A stretch of DNA of 64,000 bases from Marinomonas vulgaris (GCF_018145875.1 NZ_JAGSSV010000003.1:62001-126000); one strand, 5' to 3'; shown: positions 20,421 through 30,334, counted from the stretch's first letter. Numbers and translations: made by a program. Notes: a model not told the origin generated them from the sequence alone.

Positions 20421-20825
20421 CTATTGTCTCAACAAAATAGGACTGAGCCAGTGACTCAGAATAGCGACCCCAAAACCTGCAAAGAAATATTCAGCAGAAA
20501 TAGGTTTCACCAAAATAAAAACCAACGACAATACTATTGCCGTTAACACTAACTTGCCTGCTTCACCGCGATAAAAAGAACGCACGACCTCTTTTGCTGG
20601 TCGGACGCCTTTGTAAGCAAACACTCTCCAGGCCATGTAGACACTGGGTAACAAACTACTAAAGGCGCCTAGGATAAAAGAGTACCCATACAGACCGCCA
20701 CTCACGTAAAAAATTCCCAAAGATATCAATAAAACTAAGAGTATTTGTAATAACAAGAAACGAAAGATCGCCTTTTTCTTAGCGCTTACAATCGCACTCG
20801 CGCTTAGTGGCTTTTTCACTTCCAT
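20421..20825 (-). CDS. atpI: ATP synthase accessory protein AtpI
   Basis: 134-residue membrane protein with four predicted helices (FRFLLLQILLVLLISLGIFYV, YSFILGAFSSLLPSVYMAW, LVLTAIVLSLVFILV, FFAGFGVAILSHWLSP), the AtpI/UncI type that helps c-ring assembly. ATG at 20825 (MEVKKPLS) preceded by GAGAG is preferred; the frame is open upstream from a TTG at 20858. It is the first gene of the operon. Confidence 0.9.
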   Translation of the reverse strand: MEVKKPLSASAIVSAKKKAIFRFLLLQILLVLLISLGIFYVSGGLYGYSFILGAFSSLLPSVYMAWRVFAYKGVRPAKEVVRSFYRGEAGKLVLTAIVLSLVFILVKPISAEYFFAGFGVAILSHWLSPILLRQ

Positions 20826-20887
20826 TTCAAACTCTCTGTTCGCCCTATAAAAGTGCAACCAATGTGATGATTTACGAAATTCGAGGC

Positions 20888-20916
20888 ATTATAGGGGGAA
20901 TGGCGGCGGTGTTCAA
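20888..20916 (-). promoter_or_regulatory. Predicted sigma-70 promoter of the atp operon
   Basis: On the minus strand TTGAAC (20911-20916) and TATAAT (20888-20893) are 17 bases apart. The -10 matches consensus completely and the -35 at four of six. The predicted start lies about 55 bases before atpI. Confidence 0.7.
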
Positions 20917-20977
20917 CTTAAACCGATTCTTATACTCACTATTTAGAAGCGTTATTTTGGCCTCAAAATTCGCTTTA

Positions 20978-21859
20978 CTAACGACTAACCAGTTCACTAA
21001 TCAAGCGCTCTAGGTGCTCTGCGTTACGATATTCAATCACCACCTTGCCTTTCCCTTTGGCGGAAGGTTGTATTTTTACCGTTGCATTGATTTTTTGGCT
21101 AATGCGCTCAGCGTCTGCACTTAAATCAGGCAAGGCTGCTTTTGCTTCTTTTTTATTGTCTTGATCTGATTGGATATTTTTTACCAATCGCTCTGTTTCG
21201 CGAACCGATAAGGATTTTGTTACCACTTGGGAGGCCGCTTGTATTTGCTGATCATGCTCCAAGGGCAGCAAGGCTCTCGCATGACCCATCTCTATGTCAC
21301 CGTGCTCTAAAAGACGACGCACCTCTGGTGTTAATCCCAATAAACGCAATAAGTTGGCAATGGTCGAACGAGACTTTCCTATGGTATCAGCCACTTGCTG
21401 TTGCGTTAATTGGAAGTCATCGACTAAGCGCTGCAGGGCGATCGCTTCTTCAATAGGATTTAAATCTTCACGCTGAATATTTTCAATAAGAGCCAACACC
21501 ACAGCATCGGCATCTTCCACGTGTCGAATAATGACCGGCACCTGGCTAAGTTCCGCTAGTTTAGCGGCGCGCCAACGACGTTCCCCAGCAATAATTTCAT
21601 ATTTGTTCGGCGCGATGAGTCGCACCACAATTGGCTGCATTATGCCTTGATTACGAATAGAAACCGCCAACTCTTCAAGCTGTGTGGGGTTCATATCACG
21701 ACGAGGTTGAAACTTACCTTTGGATAGCCACTCAATAGGCAAATAGGTTAAACCTTTGATTTCATCACTGTTGCCATCACTAGGTGCATCGGCTTTTGTT
21801 GCTTGGGGCGCTAATAAAGCATCCAATCCCCGACCTAGACCTCTTTTTTTCATCGTCAT
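20978..21859 (-). CDS. parB: Chromosome partitioning protein ParB
   Basis: 293-residue centromere-binding CTP hydrolase for origin segregation. Starts TMKKRGLGRGLDALLAP. The N-terminal nucleotide-binding region has the GERRWRAAKLA motif (about residue 92), followed by ENIQREDLNPIEEA and the helix-turn-helix LTQQQVADTIGKSRSTIANLLRLL. The C-terminal dimerisation domain ends GKVVIEYRNAEHLERLISELV. It is 60 bases downstream of parA. No consensus parS site was seen in the window. Confidence 0.97.
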   Translation of the reverse strand: MTMKKRGLGRGLDALLAPQATKADAPSDGNSDEIKGLTYLPIEWLSKGKFQPRRDMNPTQLEELAVSIRNQGIMQPIVVRLIAPNKYEIIAGERRWRAAKLAELSQVPVIIRHVEDADAVVLALIENIQREDLNPIEEAIALQRLVDDFQLTQQQVADTIGKSRSTIANLLRLLGLTPEVRRLLEHGDIEMGHARALLPLEHDQQIQAASQVVTKSLSVRETERLVKNIQSDQDNKKEAKAALPDLSADAERISQKINATVKIQPSAKGKGKVVIEYRNAEHLERLISELVSR

Positions 21860-21919
21860 ATTTGTAACCTTAGTAGGATGTATCAGACCTTGTTTACGCT
21901 GTACTTTATACGATTGAGA

Positions 21920-22687
21920 TCAAGCGCCTGATTTTCTAATAAATTCCCCCGCAAGCGCGAGGTAAGCAAGGGCACCACGGGATTTCTTTTCATAATGCAA
22001 AACAGGTATTCCATAGCTTGGGGATTCAGCAAGGCGAATATTACGCGGTATAACAGTATCGTATACCTTGTTGCCAAAATGCTTATGAAGCTGGCTGGAA
22101 ACATCGTGAGTTAAGCTAGGCCTTGGGTCATACATGGTACGTAAGATCCCTTCTACCACCAGAGATGGATTCAAAGCTTGTGTTATTTTCTCTATGGTTT
22201 GCAGTAAAGCAGTTAAGCCTTCTAAAGCATAGTATTCACACTGTACCGGAATCAAAACCCCTTGAGATGCGGCTAAGGCATTCACGGTCAACATGTTCAA
22301 TGCCGGTGGGCAATCGAGCAGAATATAATCAAACTCAGTATCGACTTCGTATAAGCCGGCGCGCAAGCGAGTTTCTTTACTCGGTAGGTCCAATAACACC
22401 ACTTCGGCACCCGTTAAATCCCCATTTGCAGGCAAAACCCAATAATCGCCTGGTGACACTTTCTTCATCACCTCTTTGGCGCCATGGGTGCCAACCAACA
22501 CATCGTATACACTAGTATCCAAATCTTCTTTGCTCAAACCACTGCCTGTGGTGGCGTTGCCTTGGGGATCTAAGTCGATCAATAGTACTCGGCGCTTCAT
22601 CGCTGCCAACGACGCCGCTAAGTTTACGCACGTCGTCGTTTTTCCTACGCCGCCTTTTTGATTGGTCACCGCGATGATTCTTGCCAT
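21920..22687 (-). CDS. parA: Chromosome partitioning ATPase ParA
   Basis: 255-residue Walker-type ATPase that moves ParB-parS complexes. The deviant Walker A is KGGVGKTT (residues 11-18), with the signature lysine; LLIDLDPQGNATTG is Walker A' and YILLDCPPALNML is Walker B. It starts three bases after rsmG ends, so rsmG-parA-parB are one transcript with mnmG. Confidence 0.97.
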   Translation of the reverse strand: MARIIAVTNQKGGVGKTTTCVNLAASLAAMKRRVLLIDLDPQGNATTGSGLSKEDLDTSVYDVLVGTHGAKEVMKKVSPGDYWVLPANGDLTGAEVVLLDLPSKETRLRAGLYEVDTEFDYILLDCPPALNMLTVNALAASQGVLIPVQCEYYALEGLTALLQTIEKITQALNPSLVVEGILRTMYDPRPSLTHDVSSQLHKHFGNKVYDTVIPRNIRLAESPSYGIPVLHYEKKSRGALAYLALAGEFIRKSGA

Positions 22688-22690
22688 GTT

Positions 22691-23317
22691 TTATCCTTTA
22701 CGCGCCATCACAACCATATGACGCTCAGCCTGAATAGTGGGCACATTGAGAGGTTCTACTGATATCACCGTTACCTCTTTTGGTAAGGCGGCTATTTCAT
22801 CATGAGGATACATGCCTTTCATGGCCAAAAAATTACCCGTGTCTTTTGGTAAGGGCAATGTCCATGTGATCATGTCTTGTAGCGAGGCAAATGCTCGCGA
22901 AATAACATGATCGTATTGACCTTGATGAGCGTGTTTTTCAACGCGTTCGTTGGCGATGGTGACATTATCCATGCCCAAATCCATTTTTACCTGGGTAAGA
23001 AAACGCGTTTTCTTACCATTGCTGTCAAGCAAAGTGAATTGTTTTTCTGGGTAGCAAATCGCTAGCACCATACCAGGCAAGCCAGGTCCAGTCCCCACAT
23101 CGATGATGTTTTGCCCAGTGATAAAGGGCAAGGTGGCCAAACTGTCCAGTAGGTGCAAGGAAATCATTTGCTCAACGTCACGAATGGCCGTGAGGTTGTA
23201 AGCTTTGTTCCACTTTTCAAGCAGCGTTAGATATTGAACAAGCGTCTGAATGGTGTCATCAGATACATCAGCGCCCAGTTGTTGGGCGCCTTTTTGAATG
23301 GTGTCAAAATGTGTCAC
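22691..23317 (-). CDS. rsmG: 16S rRNA (guanine-N7)-methyltransferase RsmG
   Basis: 208-residue SAM-dependent enzyme (GidB) that methylates G527 of 16S rRNA. The SAM loop is IDVGTGPGLPGMVLAI (from residue 72). WNKAYNLTAIRD and VISRAFASLQDMI are family signatures. It sits between mnmG and parA, the conserved order. Confidence 0.96.
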   Translation of the reverse strand: MTHFDTIQKGAQQLGADVSDDTIQTLVQYLTLLEKWNKAYNLTAIRDVEQMISLHLLDSLATLPFITGQNIIDVGTGPGLPGMVLAICYPEKQFTLLDSNGKKTRFLTQVKMDLGMDNVTIANERVEKHAHQGQYDHVISRAFASLQDMITWTLPLPKDTGNFLAMKGMYPHDEIAALPKEVTVISVEPLNVPTIQAERHMVVMARKG

Positions 23318-23355
23318 AGTCGATCCATGTAATAAGGGATTGTCGGCTGATGATT

Positions 23356-25245
23356 TTAGGCACTTTTGCGCGCAATGGCACGTTTTTTAAGATGAATAAG
23401 CAATAAGGATACCGCCGCTGGGGTCACACCTTGAATACGCGATGCCGCCGCTAAGGTTTCAGGTCGTTGTTGTGTCAGCTTTTGTTTGATCTCATTGGAT
23501 AAACCTTCCATTTTAGAATAGTCCAAATCATCGGGTAAAAGCGTGTTTTCTTGACGGCGTAATCGCTCAATGTCTTCTGCCTGACGAGTAATATAGCCCG
23601 CGTATTTTACGGCGATCTGAACTTGTTCTGAGACTTGCTCGTCGACCGGTTCATCTAACGCATTTTTTAAGTTCGCCACATCCGCATAGACAATATTTGG
23701 ACGTTTTAATAAATCCAACAAGCTGTATTCATGGCTAATAGGCGTTTCTAATTTGGGGTTGATCACTCCCGCTTCAGGGGAATTTGGTACGATCCAACTG
23801 GATTTTAAGCGTTGTGTTTCTTGTTCTATGGCGTCGCGTTTTTGACAGAAAGCAGCCCAGCGTGCATCGCTTACCAAACCTAATTCACGACCTTTTTCTG
23901 TTAGACGCATATCGGCGTTGTCTTCGCGCAGAATCAAACGATATTCAGCACGACTCGTAAACATTCGATAAGGTTCTTTGGTGCCCATGGTGATGAGGTC
24001 GTCAACCAACACCCCTAAATAAGCTTCATCGCGACGTGGTGTCCAAGGGTCTTTTTCTTGTGCTAACAACGCCGCATTGGTACCTGCCAACAAGCCTTGT
24101 GCACCCGCTTCTTCGTAACCGGTTGTGCCATTAATCTGGCCCGCAAAGAACAACCCCGGCATGTGTTTGGTTTCAAGTGAATACTTTAAATCTTGCGGAT
24201 TAAAGTAGTCGTATTCTATGGCATAGCCTGGACGGATAATATGAGCGTTTTCCATGCCCTTCATCGAACGAACCAAGTCTATTTGCACATCAAATGGCAA
24301 AGAAGTTGAAATACCATTGGGATACAACTCATGAGTGGTTAACCCCTCAGGCTCGATAAAGATCTGATGAGAATTTTTGTCCGCAAAGCGCACTATTTTA
24401 TCTTCAATGGAAGGGCAATAACGTGGGCCAATCCCTTCAATGACACCAGTATACATAGGTGAGCGATCCATACCGGCGCGAATAATGTCGTGTGTGCGTT
24501 CATTAGTATGAGTGATAAAACACTCTATCTGACGAGGGTGCATGGCACGGTTGCCCATGTAAGACATAATAGGAGTAATATCATCACCTGGTTGAGCCTG
24601 CATCTGAGAAAAATCCACACTGCGAGCATCAATGCGCGGTGGTGTACCGGTTTTTAATCGATCAACCCGAAAAGGCAAGGCGCGTAACTTTTGTGCTAAG
24701 CCAATAGATGGTGGATCTCCTGCTCGGCCACCAGCATGGTTTTCTAAACCGACGTGGATAATGCCACCTAAAAAGGTACCGGCGGTCAACACAACGGTCT
24801 TACTTTGAAATCGTATACCTGTTTGTGTCACAACACCGCGTGCCTCTCCGCCTTCAACGATGAGGTCTTCAACAGATTGTTGGAACAACCAAAGATTTTC
24901 TTGGTTCTCTAACATGTGGCGAATCGATGCTTTGTATAAAATACGGTCTGCCTGGGCTCGGGTTGCTCTTACAGCAGGTCCTTTACGGGAATTGAGAGTA
25001 CGAAATTGAATACCCGCTTGATCTGTTGCCAACCCCATTGCGCCATCCAAAGCGTCAATTTCTTTGACGAGGTGAGATTTTCCTATGCCACCAATCGCAG
25101 GGTTACACGACATCTGCCCTAATGTCTCAATGTTGTGAGAAAGCAATAAGGTTTTTACCCCCATGCGTGCTGCAGCAAGCGCTGCTTCTGTACCGGCATG
25201 TCCGCCACCAACGACGATCACATCAAAGCGACTTGGGAAATCCAC
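23356..25245 (-). CDS. mnmG: tRNA uridine-5-carboxymethylaminomethyl modification protein MnmG
   Basis: 629-residue FAD protein (GidA) that with MnmE makes cmnm5U34 of tRNA. FAD loop [19 protein letters not shown] (from residue 11), [22 protein letters not shown] and [16 protein letters not shown] are signature regions; the C-terminal helical domain ([19 protein letters not shown]) binds MnmE. It begins about 125 bases from the AT-rich, DnaA-box segment, as gidA does beside oriC in E. coli. Here mnmE is separated by three unrelated genes. Confidence 0.98.
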   Translation of the reverse strand: MDFPSRFDVIVVGGGHAGTEAALAAARMGVKTLLLSHNIETLGQMSCNPAIGGIGKSHLVKEIDALDGAMGLATDQAGIQFRTLNSRKGPAVRATRAQADRILYKASIRHMLENQENLWLFQQSVEDLIVEGGEARGVVTQTGIRFQSKTVVLTAGTFLGGIIHVGLENHAGGRAGDPPSIGLAQKLRALPFRVDRLKTGTPPRIDARSVDFSQMQAQPGDDITPIMSYMGNRAMHPRQIECFITHTNERTHDIIRAGMDRSPMYTGVIEGIGPRYCPSIEDKIVRFADKNSHQIFIEPEGLTTHELYPNGISTSLPFDVQIDLVRSMKGMENAHIIRPGYAIEYDYFNPQDLKYSLETKHMPGLFFAGQINGTTGYEEAGAQGLLAGTNAALLAQEKDPWTPRRDEAYLGVLVDDLITMGTKEPYRMFTSRAEYRLILREDNADMRLTEKGRELGLVSDARWAAFCQKRDAIEQETQRLKSSWIVPNSPEAGVINPKLETPISHEYSLLDLLKRPNIVYADVANLKNALDEPVDEQVSEQVQIAVKYAGYITRQAEDIERLRRQENTLLPDDLDYSKMEGLSNEIKQKLTQQRPETLAAASRIQGVTPAAVSLLLIHLKKRAIARKSA

Positions 25246-25908
25246 AGGAACCTCGGTATTACTAATTAAATAGAAAACAATGAATAAAAATCGAACAGCT
25301 ATCGATAAGGCCGCCTAGTATATAGGCAAAATTCTAAAAAGAAAGGCGTCACCCACTCCATTACCCGGTCATCAATATTAATATATTAAGTAAGTATATA
25401 AGATCTTTTATGTTTGTTATGTTTATGTAACAAGCAAAATTCTGTTGATAACAAATTATTTTATATATAAATCATTGCCTTATGAACATAACATCTTGTT
25501 AATCGACCCCTTCCTTTCCTGTTATGTGGATAACCCTTTCTTGTGCATAAAACCTTAACTTATACACTCGAGATTTTTCGCCCCCGACTTATTAAAAACT
25601 GTGCAAAACTTCTTATTGACCTATCACCAAACTTATCAACAAGGCACTTTTAGCTATCCGAACTGTATAACATAATGTTTATTAACAGTTTTTTGTTGAT
25701 TAAGTCGATTTTATGGGCTTTTTTTAAGAAATTTAATCCACAACGAAAAAAAATAAAAAAAGTGACATTCGTCTTGTTAACTGAGATCAAGGAATGTGCA
25801 TAATTCGAAGAGAGTAAGGAAAATGGTACTTTGTGGTAGCGTAAAATTAGAATAAAGCGCTTTGATTTATACACTGTGTGTAACTTTTTGGCAGTGCGAC
25901 CCACGGGT

Positions 25909-25937
25909 TTGATTTATGTAGTCGACTGGTCTATATT
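25909..25937 (+). promoter_or_regulatory. acuR promoter
   Basis: TTGATT (25909-25914) and TATATT (25932-25937) are exactly 17 bases apart, and the operator at 25919-25933 lies between them, a good layout for autorepression. Confidence 0.65.
25919..25933. promoter_or_regulatory. AcuR operator upstream of acuR
   Basis: TAGTCGACTGGTCTA: half-sites TAGTC and GTCTA around a five-base spacer. The same pattern recurs before acuI (26674-26688). TetR proteins of the NemR/AcuR type recognise TAGAC-GTCTA palindromes. Confidence 0.7.
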
Positions 25938-25990
25938 AAAAAATCAATATGATAACTCTGATGATAAAGCCATTGCAGGAAACCAGTTTG

Positions 25991-26623
25991 ATGGAAGTGA
26001 TCAACAAGCCGCGCCGCGGTCGGCCGAAAAAGTCCGCAACAGAAGGGATGGATACCCGCGAATCTTTGTTGCGCGCTGGTATGTCGATGTTGACAGAAAG
26101 TGGTTTTTCACAAAGTGGCATAGACCCTATTCTAAAGTCCGTTGGCGTGCCTAAAGGCTCTTTTTATTACTATTTTTCCAGTAAAGAAGCCTTTGGTTTG
26201 GCCGTTTTGGCTCGCTATCGACGCTACTTTGAAGCCAAACTTGATGGTTTTTTATTAGACGACGCGTTTTCGCCGTTGGAGCGGTTACAACGTTTTGCCT
26301 TGGATGCACAAGATGGCATGGCGCGTCATGATTTTAAACGTGGCTGTTTGGTTGGCAATTTAGAGCAAGAATCCAGCCTATTGTCGGAAGCTTTTCAACA
26401 GGCACTGCAAGATACTTACGCAAGCTGGCAATTTCGTGTGGCGATTTGTTTACAAGAAGCGAAAAAGCAGCAGTTAATGGCAGAAAACAGCCAAATAGAC
26501 AGGCTGGCACAGGTATTTTGGATGGGCTGGGAAGGCGCTGTGCACAGAGCGCGATTGGAAAAAAGCAGTCAGCCTCTGAGTGTATTTATTGATTTTTACC
26601 TTGGCGCTATTCAACGAAACTAG
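25991..26623 (+). CDS. acuR: TetR-family regulator, AcuR-like
   Basis: 210-residue repressor. ATG 25991 is preferred (AGGA upstream, and RRGRP begins here as in AcuR); ATGs at 25949 and 25961 are in frame. The helix-turn-helix is SQSGIDPILKSVGVPKGSFYYYFSSKEAFG. The ligand domain has ARHDFKRGCLVGNLEQE, a strong AcuR signature (MARHGFTRGCLVGNLGQE in the Rhodobacter protein, from memory). AcuR represses acuI and responds to acrylate. It is followed by acuI on the same strand, with a matching operator before each gene. Confidence 0.82.
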   Translation: MEVINKPRRGRPKKSATEGMDTRESLLRAGMSMLTESGFSQSGIDPILKSVGVPKGSFYYYFSSKEAFGLAVLARYRRYFEAKLDGFLLDDAFSPLERLQRFALDAQDGMARHDFKRGCLVGNLEQESSLLSEAFQQALQDTYASWQFRVAICLQEAKKQQLMAENSQIDRLAQVFWMGWEGAVHRARLEKSSQPLSVFIDFYLGAIQRN

Positions 26624-26673
26624 ACGCTAAGATTCCTACCAAATCGATTGATTTGGTTTTTTAACTATTTTAA

Positions 26674-26688
26674 TAGACGATTGGTCTA
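26674..26688. promoter_or_regulatory. AcuR operator upstream of acuI
   Basis: TAGACGATTGGTCTA: perfect TAGAC / GTCTA inverted repeat with a five-base spacer, ending 13 bases before the acuI ATG. It shares TGGTCTATATT with the acuR operator region. Confidence 0.75.
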
Positions 26689-26701
26689 TATTGGAGGCAC
26701 T

Positions 26702-27697
26702 ATGTTTAAGGGCTTATTAATCACTCAAGAAACCGACAACGACAGAAAAAAAAGCGTGGCTACTGTTACCGAGCTAAACGAAAACCAGCTGCCTGAAGGC
26801 GATGTTCTGATCGATGTGCAATACAGCACGTTGAACTACAAAGACGGTTTGGCGATTACGGGCAAGGGCCCCGTCGTTCGTTCTTTTCCAATGGTGCCTG
26901 GCATTGATCTAGTCGGTAAGGTGTTGGAAAGTGATTCATCGCGTTTCGCGCCCGGAGACCTGGTTGTGTTGAATGGTTTTGGTGTGGGTGAAGCTCATTG
27001 GGGTGGGCTTGCAGAGCGAGCACGATTAAAAAGTGAATGGCTTATTCCGCTGCCTGAAGGCATAGAGGCGAAACAATCTATGGCCATAGGCACAGCGGGT
27101 TACACGGCCATGTTGTCTGTATTGGCGCTGGAAAAACAAGGCGTGACACCAGAGTCAGGGGATATTTTGGTAACAGGTGCCAATGGTGGGGTTGGCAGTT
27201 ATGCGATTCGCTTACTGAATCGTTTGGGTTATCGTGTTGTAGCGTCTACAGGCCGAATGGAAGAAGCAGACCATTTAAAAAGTCTTGGTGCCAGTGACGT
27301 CATAGATAGACATACCCTGTCGGAGCCGGGCAAACCCTTACAAAAAGAGCGTTGGGCTGGAGTAATCGATTGCGTGGGCAGCCATACTTTGGCCAATGCC
27401 TGTGCCAGCACACAATACGGTGGGGTGGTGACTTCCTGCGGTTTGGCCCAGGGCATGGATTTTCCGGCGTCGGTTGCGCCTTTTATCCTTCGTGGCGTAA
27501 AACTGATTGGTATCGACAGCGTAATGAGACCGCTAAAAGATCGAATGGAAGCGTGGCAGCGTTTGAGTGAACTGCTCCAAGCAGAGGATTACGATGCCAT
27601 CAGCGAAGAGATTCCCTTGGATAAGGTGGTAGAAACGGCCTATAAATTGCTTGATGGTCAAGTACGAGGTCGAGTATTGGTGAACATGAAAGCGTAA
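26702..27697 (+). CDS. acuI: Acryloyl-CoA reductase AcuI (MDR family)
   Basis: 331-residue NADPH-dependent medium-chain reductase that turns toxic acryloyl-CoA into propionyl-CoA (YhdH/AcuI group). ATG 26702 follows a strong GGAGG at 26693-26697; an open frame upstream to 26648 has no site. Marks: STLNYKDGLAITG, VPGIDLVGKV, GFGVGEAHWGGLAERARL, VTGANGGVGSYAIRLLNRLGY (nucleotide loop), and SVMRPLKDRMEAWQRL. Next to acuR it points to acrylate, DMSP or 3-hydroxypropionate metabolism; no DMSP lyase is in the window. Confidence 0.88.
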   Translation: MFKGLLITQETDNDRKKSVATVTELNENQLPEGDVLIDVQYSTLNYKDGLAITGKGPVVRSFPMVPGIDLVGKVLESDSSRFAPGDLVVLNGFGVGEAHWGGLAERARLKSEWLIPLPEGIEAKQSMAIGTAGYTAMLSVLALEKQGVTPESGDILVTGANGGVGSYAIRLLNRLGYRVVASTGRMEEADHLKSLGASDVIDRHTLSEPGKPLQKERWAGVIDCVGSHTLANACASTQYGGVVTSCGLAQGMDFPASVAPFILRGVKLIGIDSVMRPLKDRMEAWQRLSELLQAEDYDAISEEIPLDKVVETAYKLLDGQVRGRVLVNMKA

Positions 27698-27755
27698 TAA
27701 TTCGCGCTTTGTGTTTCCTTGCTGCGACGGACATTGTATTCAGAAAGGAGCCAAT

Positions 27756-28913
27756 ATGAAGATTGTGATTGCACCGGATTCGTTCAAAGAAAGTCTTACT
27801 GCTTTGCAGGTCGCCAATGCGATTGAAAACGGCTTTTATCAGATTTTTCCTGATGCACATTATCTAAAAGTGCCTATGGCCGATGGTGGCGAAGGCACGG
27901 TGCAATCCATGGTGGATGCGACACAAGGTCAAACCATTGACCTTGAAGTGACAGGGCCACTGGGCAATAAAGTGATGGCGCAATACGGTATTTTGGGGAC
28001 GACCGCAGGCCAGACTCCAACGACCGCCGTGATTGAAATGGCCTCGGCGTCTGGTTTGCATCTGGTGCCTCGAGAGCAGCGTGACCCTCTTTATACCACC
28101 AGCTTTGGCACCGGAGAACTGATCAAAGACGCCCTTGACCGAGGCATAAAACACATCGTGCTGGGCTTGGGGGGCAGCGCTACGAACGACGCAGGCGTCG
28201 GACTTGCTCAAGCGTTGGGCATTCAATGCCAAGACGATCAGCATCGAGAGCTGGCTTTTGGCGGTGCGGCGCTCGCACAATTGCGCCATATTGATGTGAG
28301 TCAGGCTCACCCTCTGCTCGCTGATTGTCGTGTGGAAGTGGCTTGCGATGTCGACAACCCCTTGTGTGGCGATCGTGGTGCATCAGCGATTTTTGGCCCG
28401 CAAAAAGGTGCTACCCCCGAGATGGTTGTAACACTCGATAACGCCCTAGGGCATTTTGCCGATGTGTTAGTGCAGCAAGGTTTTACCGATCATCGATTGG
28501 AAGCGGGCGTGGGAGCCGCAGGCGGTATGGGCTTAGCCGCCAAGGTGTTTCTTAATGCCACATTAAAACCCGGTATTGAGATTGTTATGGACACGGTTGG
28601 GTTAGGCAAAGCCTTACAAGGTGCCGATCTTGTCATCACCGGCGAAGGCCGAATGGATGGCCAAACGGTGTTTGGTAAAACCCCAATGGGGGTGTTGAAA
28701 AAAGCCTTAGCAAATAAGGTGACAACCATTGGTATTGCTGGGTGTTTAGGTCAAGACGCCGAGGCGATTTTAGACCACGGCATGTCGGCTATTTTCCCGA
28801 TTATTCCTACCCTCGACACCTTAGATACGGTACTAGCGCAAGCCGAAAATAACCTGATCAACACATCGCGCAACATCGCCTCGATACTTAAGCTGGGCAA
28901 AAATCTCGCGTAA
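27756..28913 (+). CDS. Glycerate 2-kinase (GarK/GlxK family)
   Basis: 385-residue kinase phosphorylating D-glycerate. ATG 27756 follows AAAGGAG by seven bases. Marks: VIAPDSFKESLTALQVANAI at the start, MADGGEGTVQSMVDATQG, LGLGGSATNDAGVGLAQALG and ITGEGRMDGQTVFGKTPMGV. It is 58 bases after acuI and could be in the same operon; no terminator was seen between them. Its link to acrylate is not obvious; it may serve a linked C3 acid route. Confidence 0.9.
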   Translation: MKIVIAPDSFKESLTALQVANAIENGFYQIFPDAHYLKVPMADGGEGTVQSMVDATQGQTIDLEVTGPLGNKVMAQYGILGTTAGQTPTTAVIEMASASGLHLVPREQRDPLYTTSFGTGELIKDALDRGIKHIVLGLGGSATNDAGVGLAQALGIQCQDDQHRELAFGGAALAQLRHIDVSQAHPLLADCRVEVACDVDNPLCGDRGASAIFGPQKGATPEMVVTLDNALGHFADVLVQQGFTDHRLEAGVGAAGGMGLAAKVFLNATLKPGIEIVMDTVGLGKALQGADLVITGEGRMDGQTVFGKTPMGVLKKALANKVTTIGIAGCLGQDAEAILDHGMSAIFPIIPTLDTLDTVLAQAENNLINTSRNIASILKLGKNLA

Positions 28914-28954
28914 GCATCGACGCTTTGTTGTAACAACCGTTGTCGTGATAACCC

Positions 28955-30334
28955 TTATTTACCGATACAAAATGAGCCAAAGATACGTCCCAGCAAGTCA
29001 TCACTGGTGAAAGCGCCAGTGATTTCACTGAGTGCTTGTTGCGCTTCTTTAAGGTCTTCGGCCAATAATTCCCCAGCGCCGTAACCCTGTAGTTGTTCGT
29101 TGCCAGCGTCTAAAAAGCGTTTGGCTTTGTTAAGCGCTTCTATGTGTCGACGACGGGCAATAAAACCTCCTTCTGTGGTGCTGTCGAAGCCCATAACGGC
29201 TTTTAGATGGCTGGTCAGCCCATCAATGCCCTGCCCTGTTTTGGCAGATAAAGAGATCACAGGGACGCCTGAGACTGTCTCAGTGCCGACGTTTTCTTTG
29301 GTTAAATCCACTTTGTTGCGCACCAGCGTCAGATGTTTGGTGTCGCCCAGTTTTTCCATAAATTCAGGCCAGATCTCGCTGGGATCTTTGGAATCAATGG
29401 CTTGGCTGTCGACCATCATCAAGATGCGATCGGCTTTGCTGATTTCATCCCATGCCCGTTGAATCCCAATGCGTTCCACTTCGTCTGGACTGTCGCGAAG
29501 CCCTGCTGTGTCTATGATGTGCAGCGGCATCCCATCTAGGTGAATATGTTCGCGCAATACGTCACGAGTGGTGCCTTCGATGTTGGTGACGATGGCGGAA
29601 TCCTTGCCCGATAAAGCGTTTAATAAGCTGGATTTACCGGCGTTCGGACGCCCTGCAATCACCACACTCATGCCTTCACGAATCAAGGCGCCTTGATTCG
29701 CTTCTTTGAGCACATCCGCTAGCTTGGCCTGAATGCCTGCTAATTCATTGGCGACCTTGCCATCGCCGATAAAATCGATTTCTTCTTCTGGAAAATCAAT
29801 GGCGGCTTCCACATAGATACGCAAGTGAATTAAGGCTTCAACCAGCTCATCGACGCGTTTTGAAAACGCACCTTGCAGAGATCGCAACGCGCATTTTGCC
29901 GCTTGCTCTGAGGTACTGTCGATCAGATCCGCAATGGCTTCCGCTTGGGTTAAGTCCATTTTATCGTTCATAAAGGCGCGTTCAGAAAATTCACCAGGTC
30001 GCGCTAAACGTGCTCCTAAGGCCACACAATGGCTCAGCAGCATGTCCATGATCACCGGACCACCATGACCCTGTAGCTCAAACACGTCTTCCCCCGTAAA
30101 GGAATTTGGCCCTGGAAAGTAGAGCGCCAGACCCATGTCGAGCTGGTCGTTTTGTGCGTCGTTAAAAGGCACATAATGGGCGTAACGGGGTGTCGGTTCA
30201 AAGCCGACAATTTGCTTGGCAATGGCCAAACTTTTCGGGCCGGATAAACGAATAATACCAACACCACCACGGCCAGGAGCAGTGGCTTGTGCGGCAATGG
30301 TGTCTTGGTCGGTGGCGTATTGGAAATCAGTCAT
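28955..30334 (-). CDS. mnmE: tRNA modification GTPase MnmE
   Basis: 459-residue GTPase (TrmE) that with MnmG modifies U34 of tRNA. ATG 30334 ([17 protein letters not shown]) is used; the frame is open further upstream without family similarity. The N-terminal folate-binding domain has [14 protein letters not shown]; the G domain has GRPNAGKSS (228-236), DTAGLRDS and NKVD. The C-terminal CIGK motif (CFGK-type catalytic cysteine) closes the protein. It ends 41 bases from the convergent glycerate kinase gene. Confidence 0.97.
   Translation of the reverse strand: MTDFQYATDQDTIAAQATAPGRGGVGIIRLSGPKSLAIAKQIVGFEPTPRYAHYVPFNDAQNDQLDMGLALYFPGPNSFTGEDVFELQGHGGPVIMDMLLSHCVALGARLARPGEFSERAFMNDKMDLTQAEAIADLIDSTSEQAAKCALRSLQGAFSKRVDELVEALIHLRIYVEAAIDFPEEEIDFIGDGKVANELAGIQAKLADVLKEANQGALIREGMSVVIAGRPNAGKSSLLNALSGKDSAIVTNIEGTTRDVLREHIHLDGMPLHIIDTAGLRDSPDEVERIGIQRAWDEISKADRILMMVDSQAIDSKDPSEIWPEFMEKLGDTKHLTLVRNKVDLTKENVGTETVSGVPVISLSAKTGQGIDGLTSHLKAVMGFDSTTEGGFIARRRHIEALNKAKRFLDAGNEQLQGYGAGELLAEDLKEAQQALSEITGAFTSDDLLGRIFGSFCIGK

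Larger units (their letters stand above)
25246..25990. other. Candidate oriC segment: AT-rich stretch plus DnaA-box cluster
   Basis: Non-coding 745 bases. An AT-rich stretch (25371-25480) contains GATCTTTTATGTT (25402-25414), 12 of 13 to the E. coli unwinding 13-mer. DnaA boxes matching TTATNCACA on either strand are at 25525-25533, 25542-25550 and 25795-25803; one-mismatch boxes are at 25443-25451, 25560-25568, 25600-25608, 25633-25641, 25734-25742 and 25867-25875. The unwinding element is on the mnmG side, as at E. coli oriC. GATC is not enriched. The end of the segment carries the acuR promoter and operator. Confidence 0.6.

Noticed and set aside
25650..25904. 84-codon minus-strand open frame in the mnmG-acuR segment
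   Set aside because: Low-complexity K/F/N/I-rich translation of AT-rich origin-like DNA that overlaps DnaA boxes; no ribosome site.
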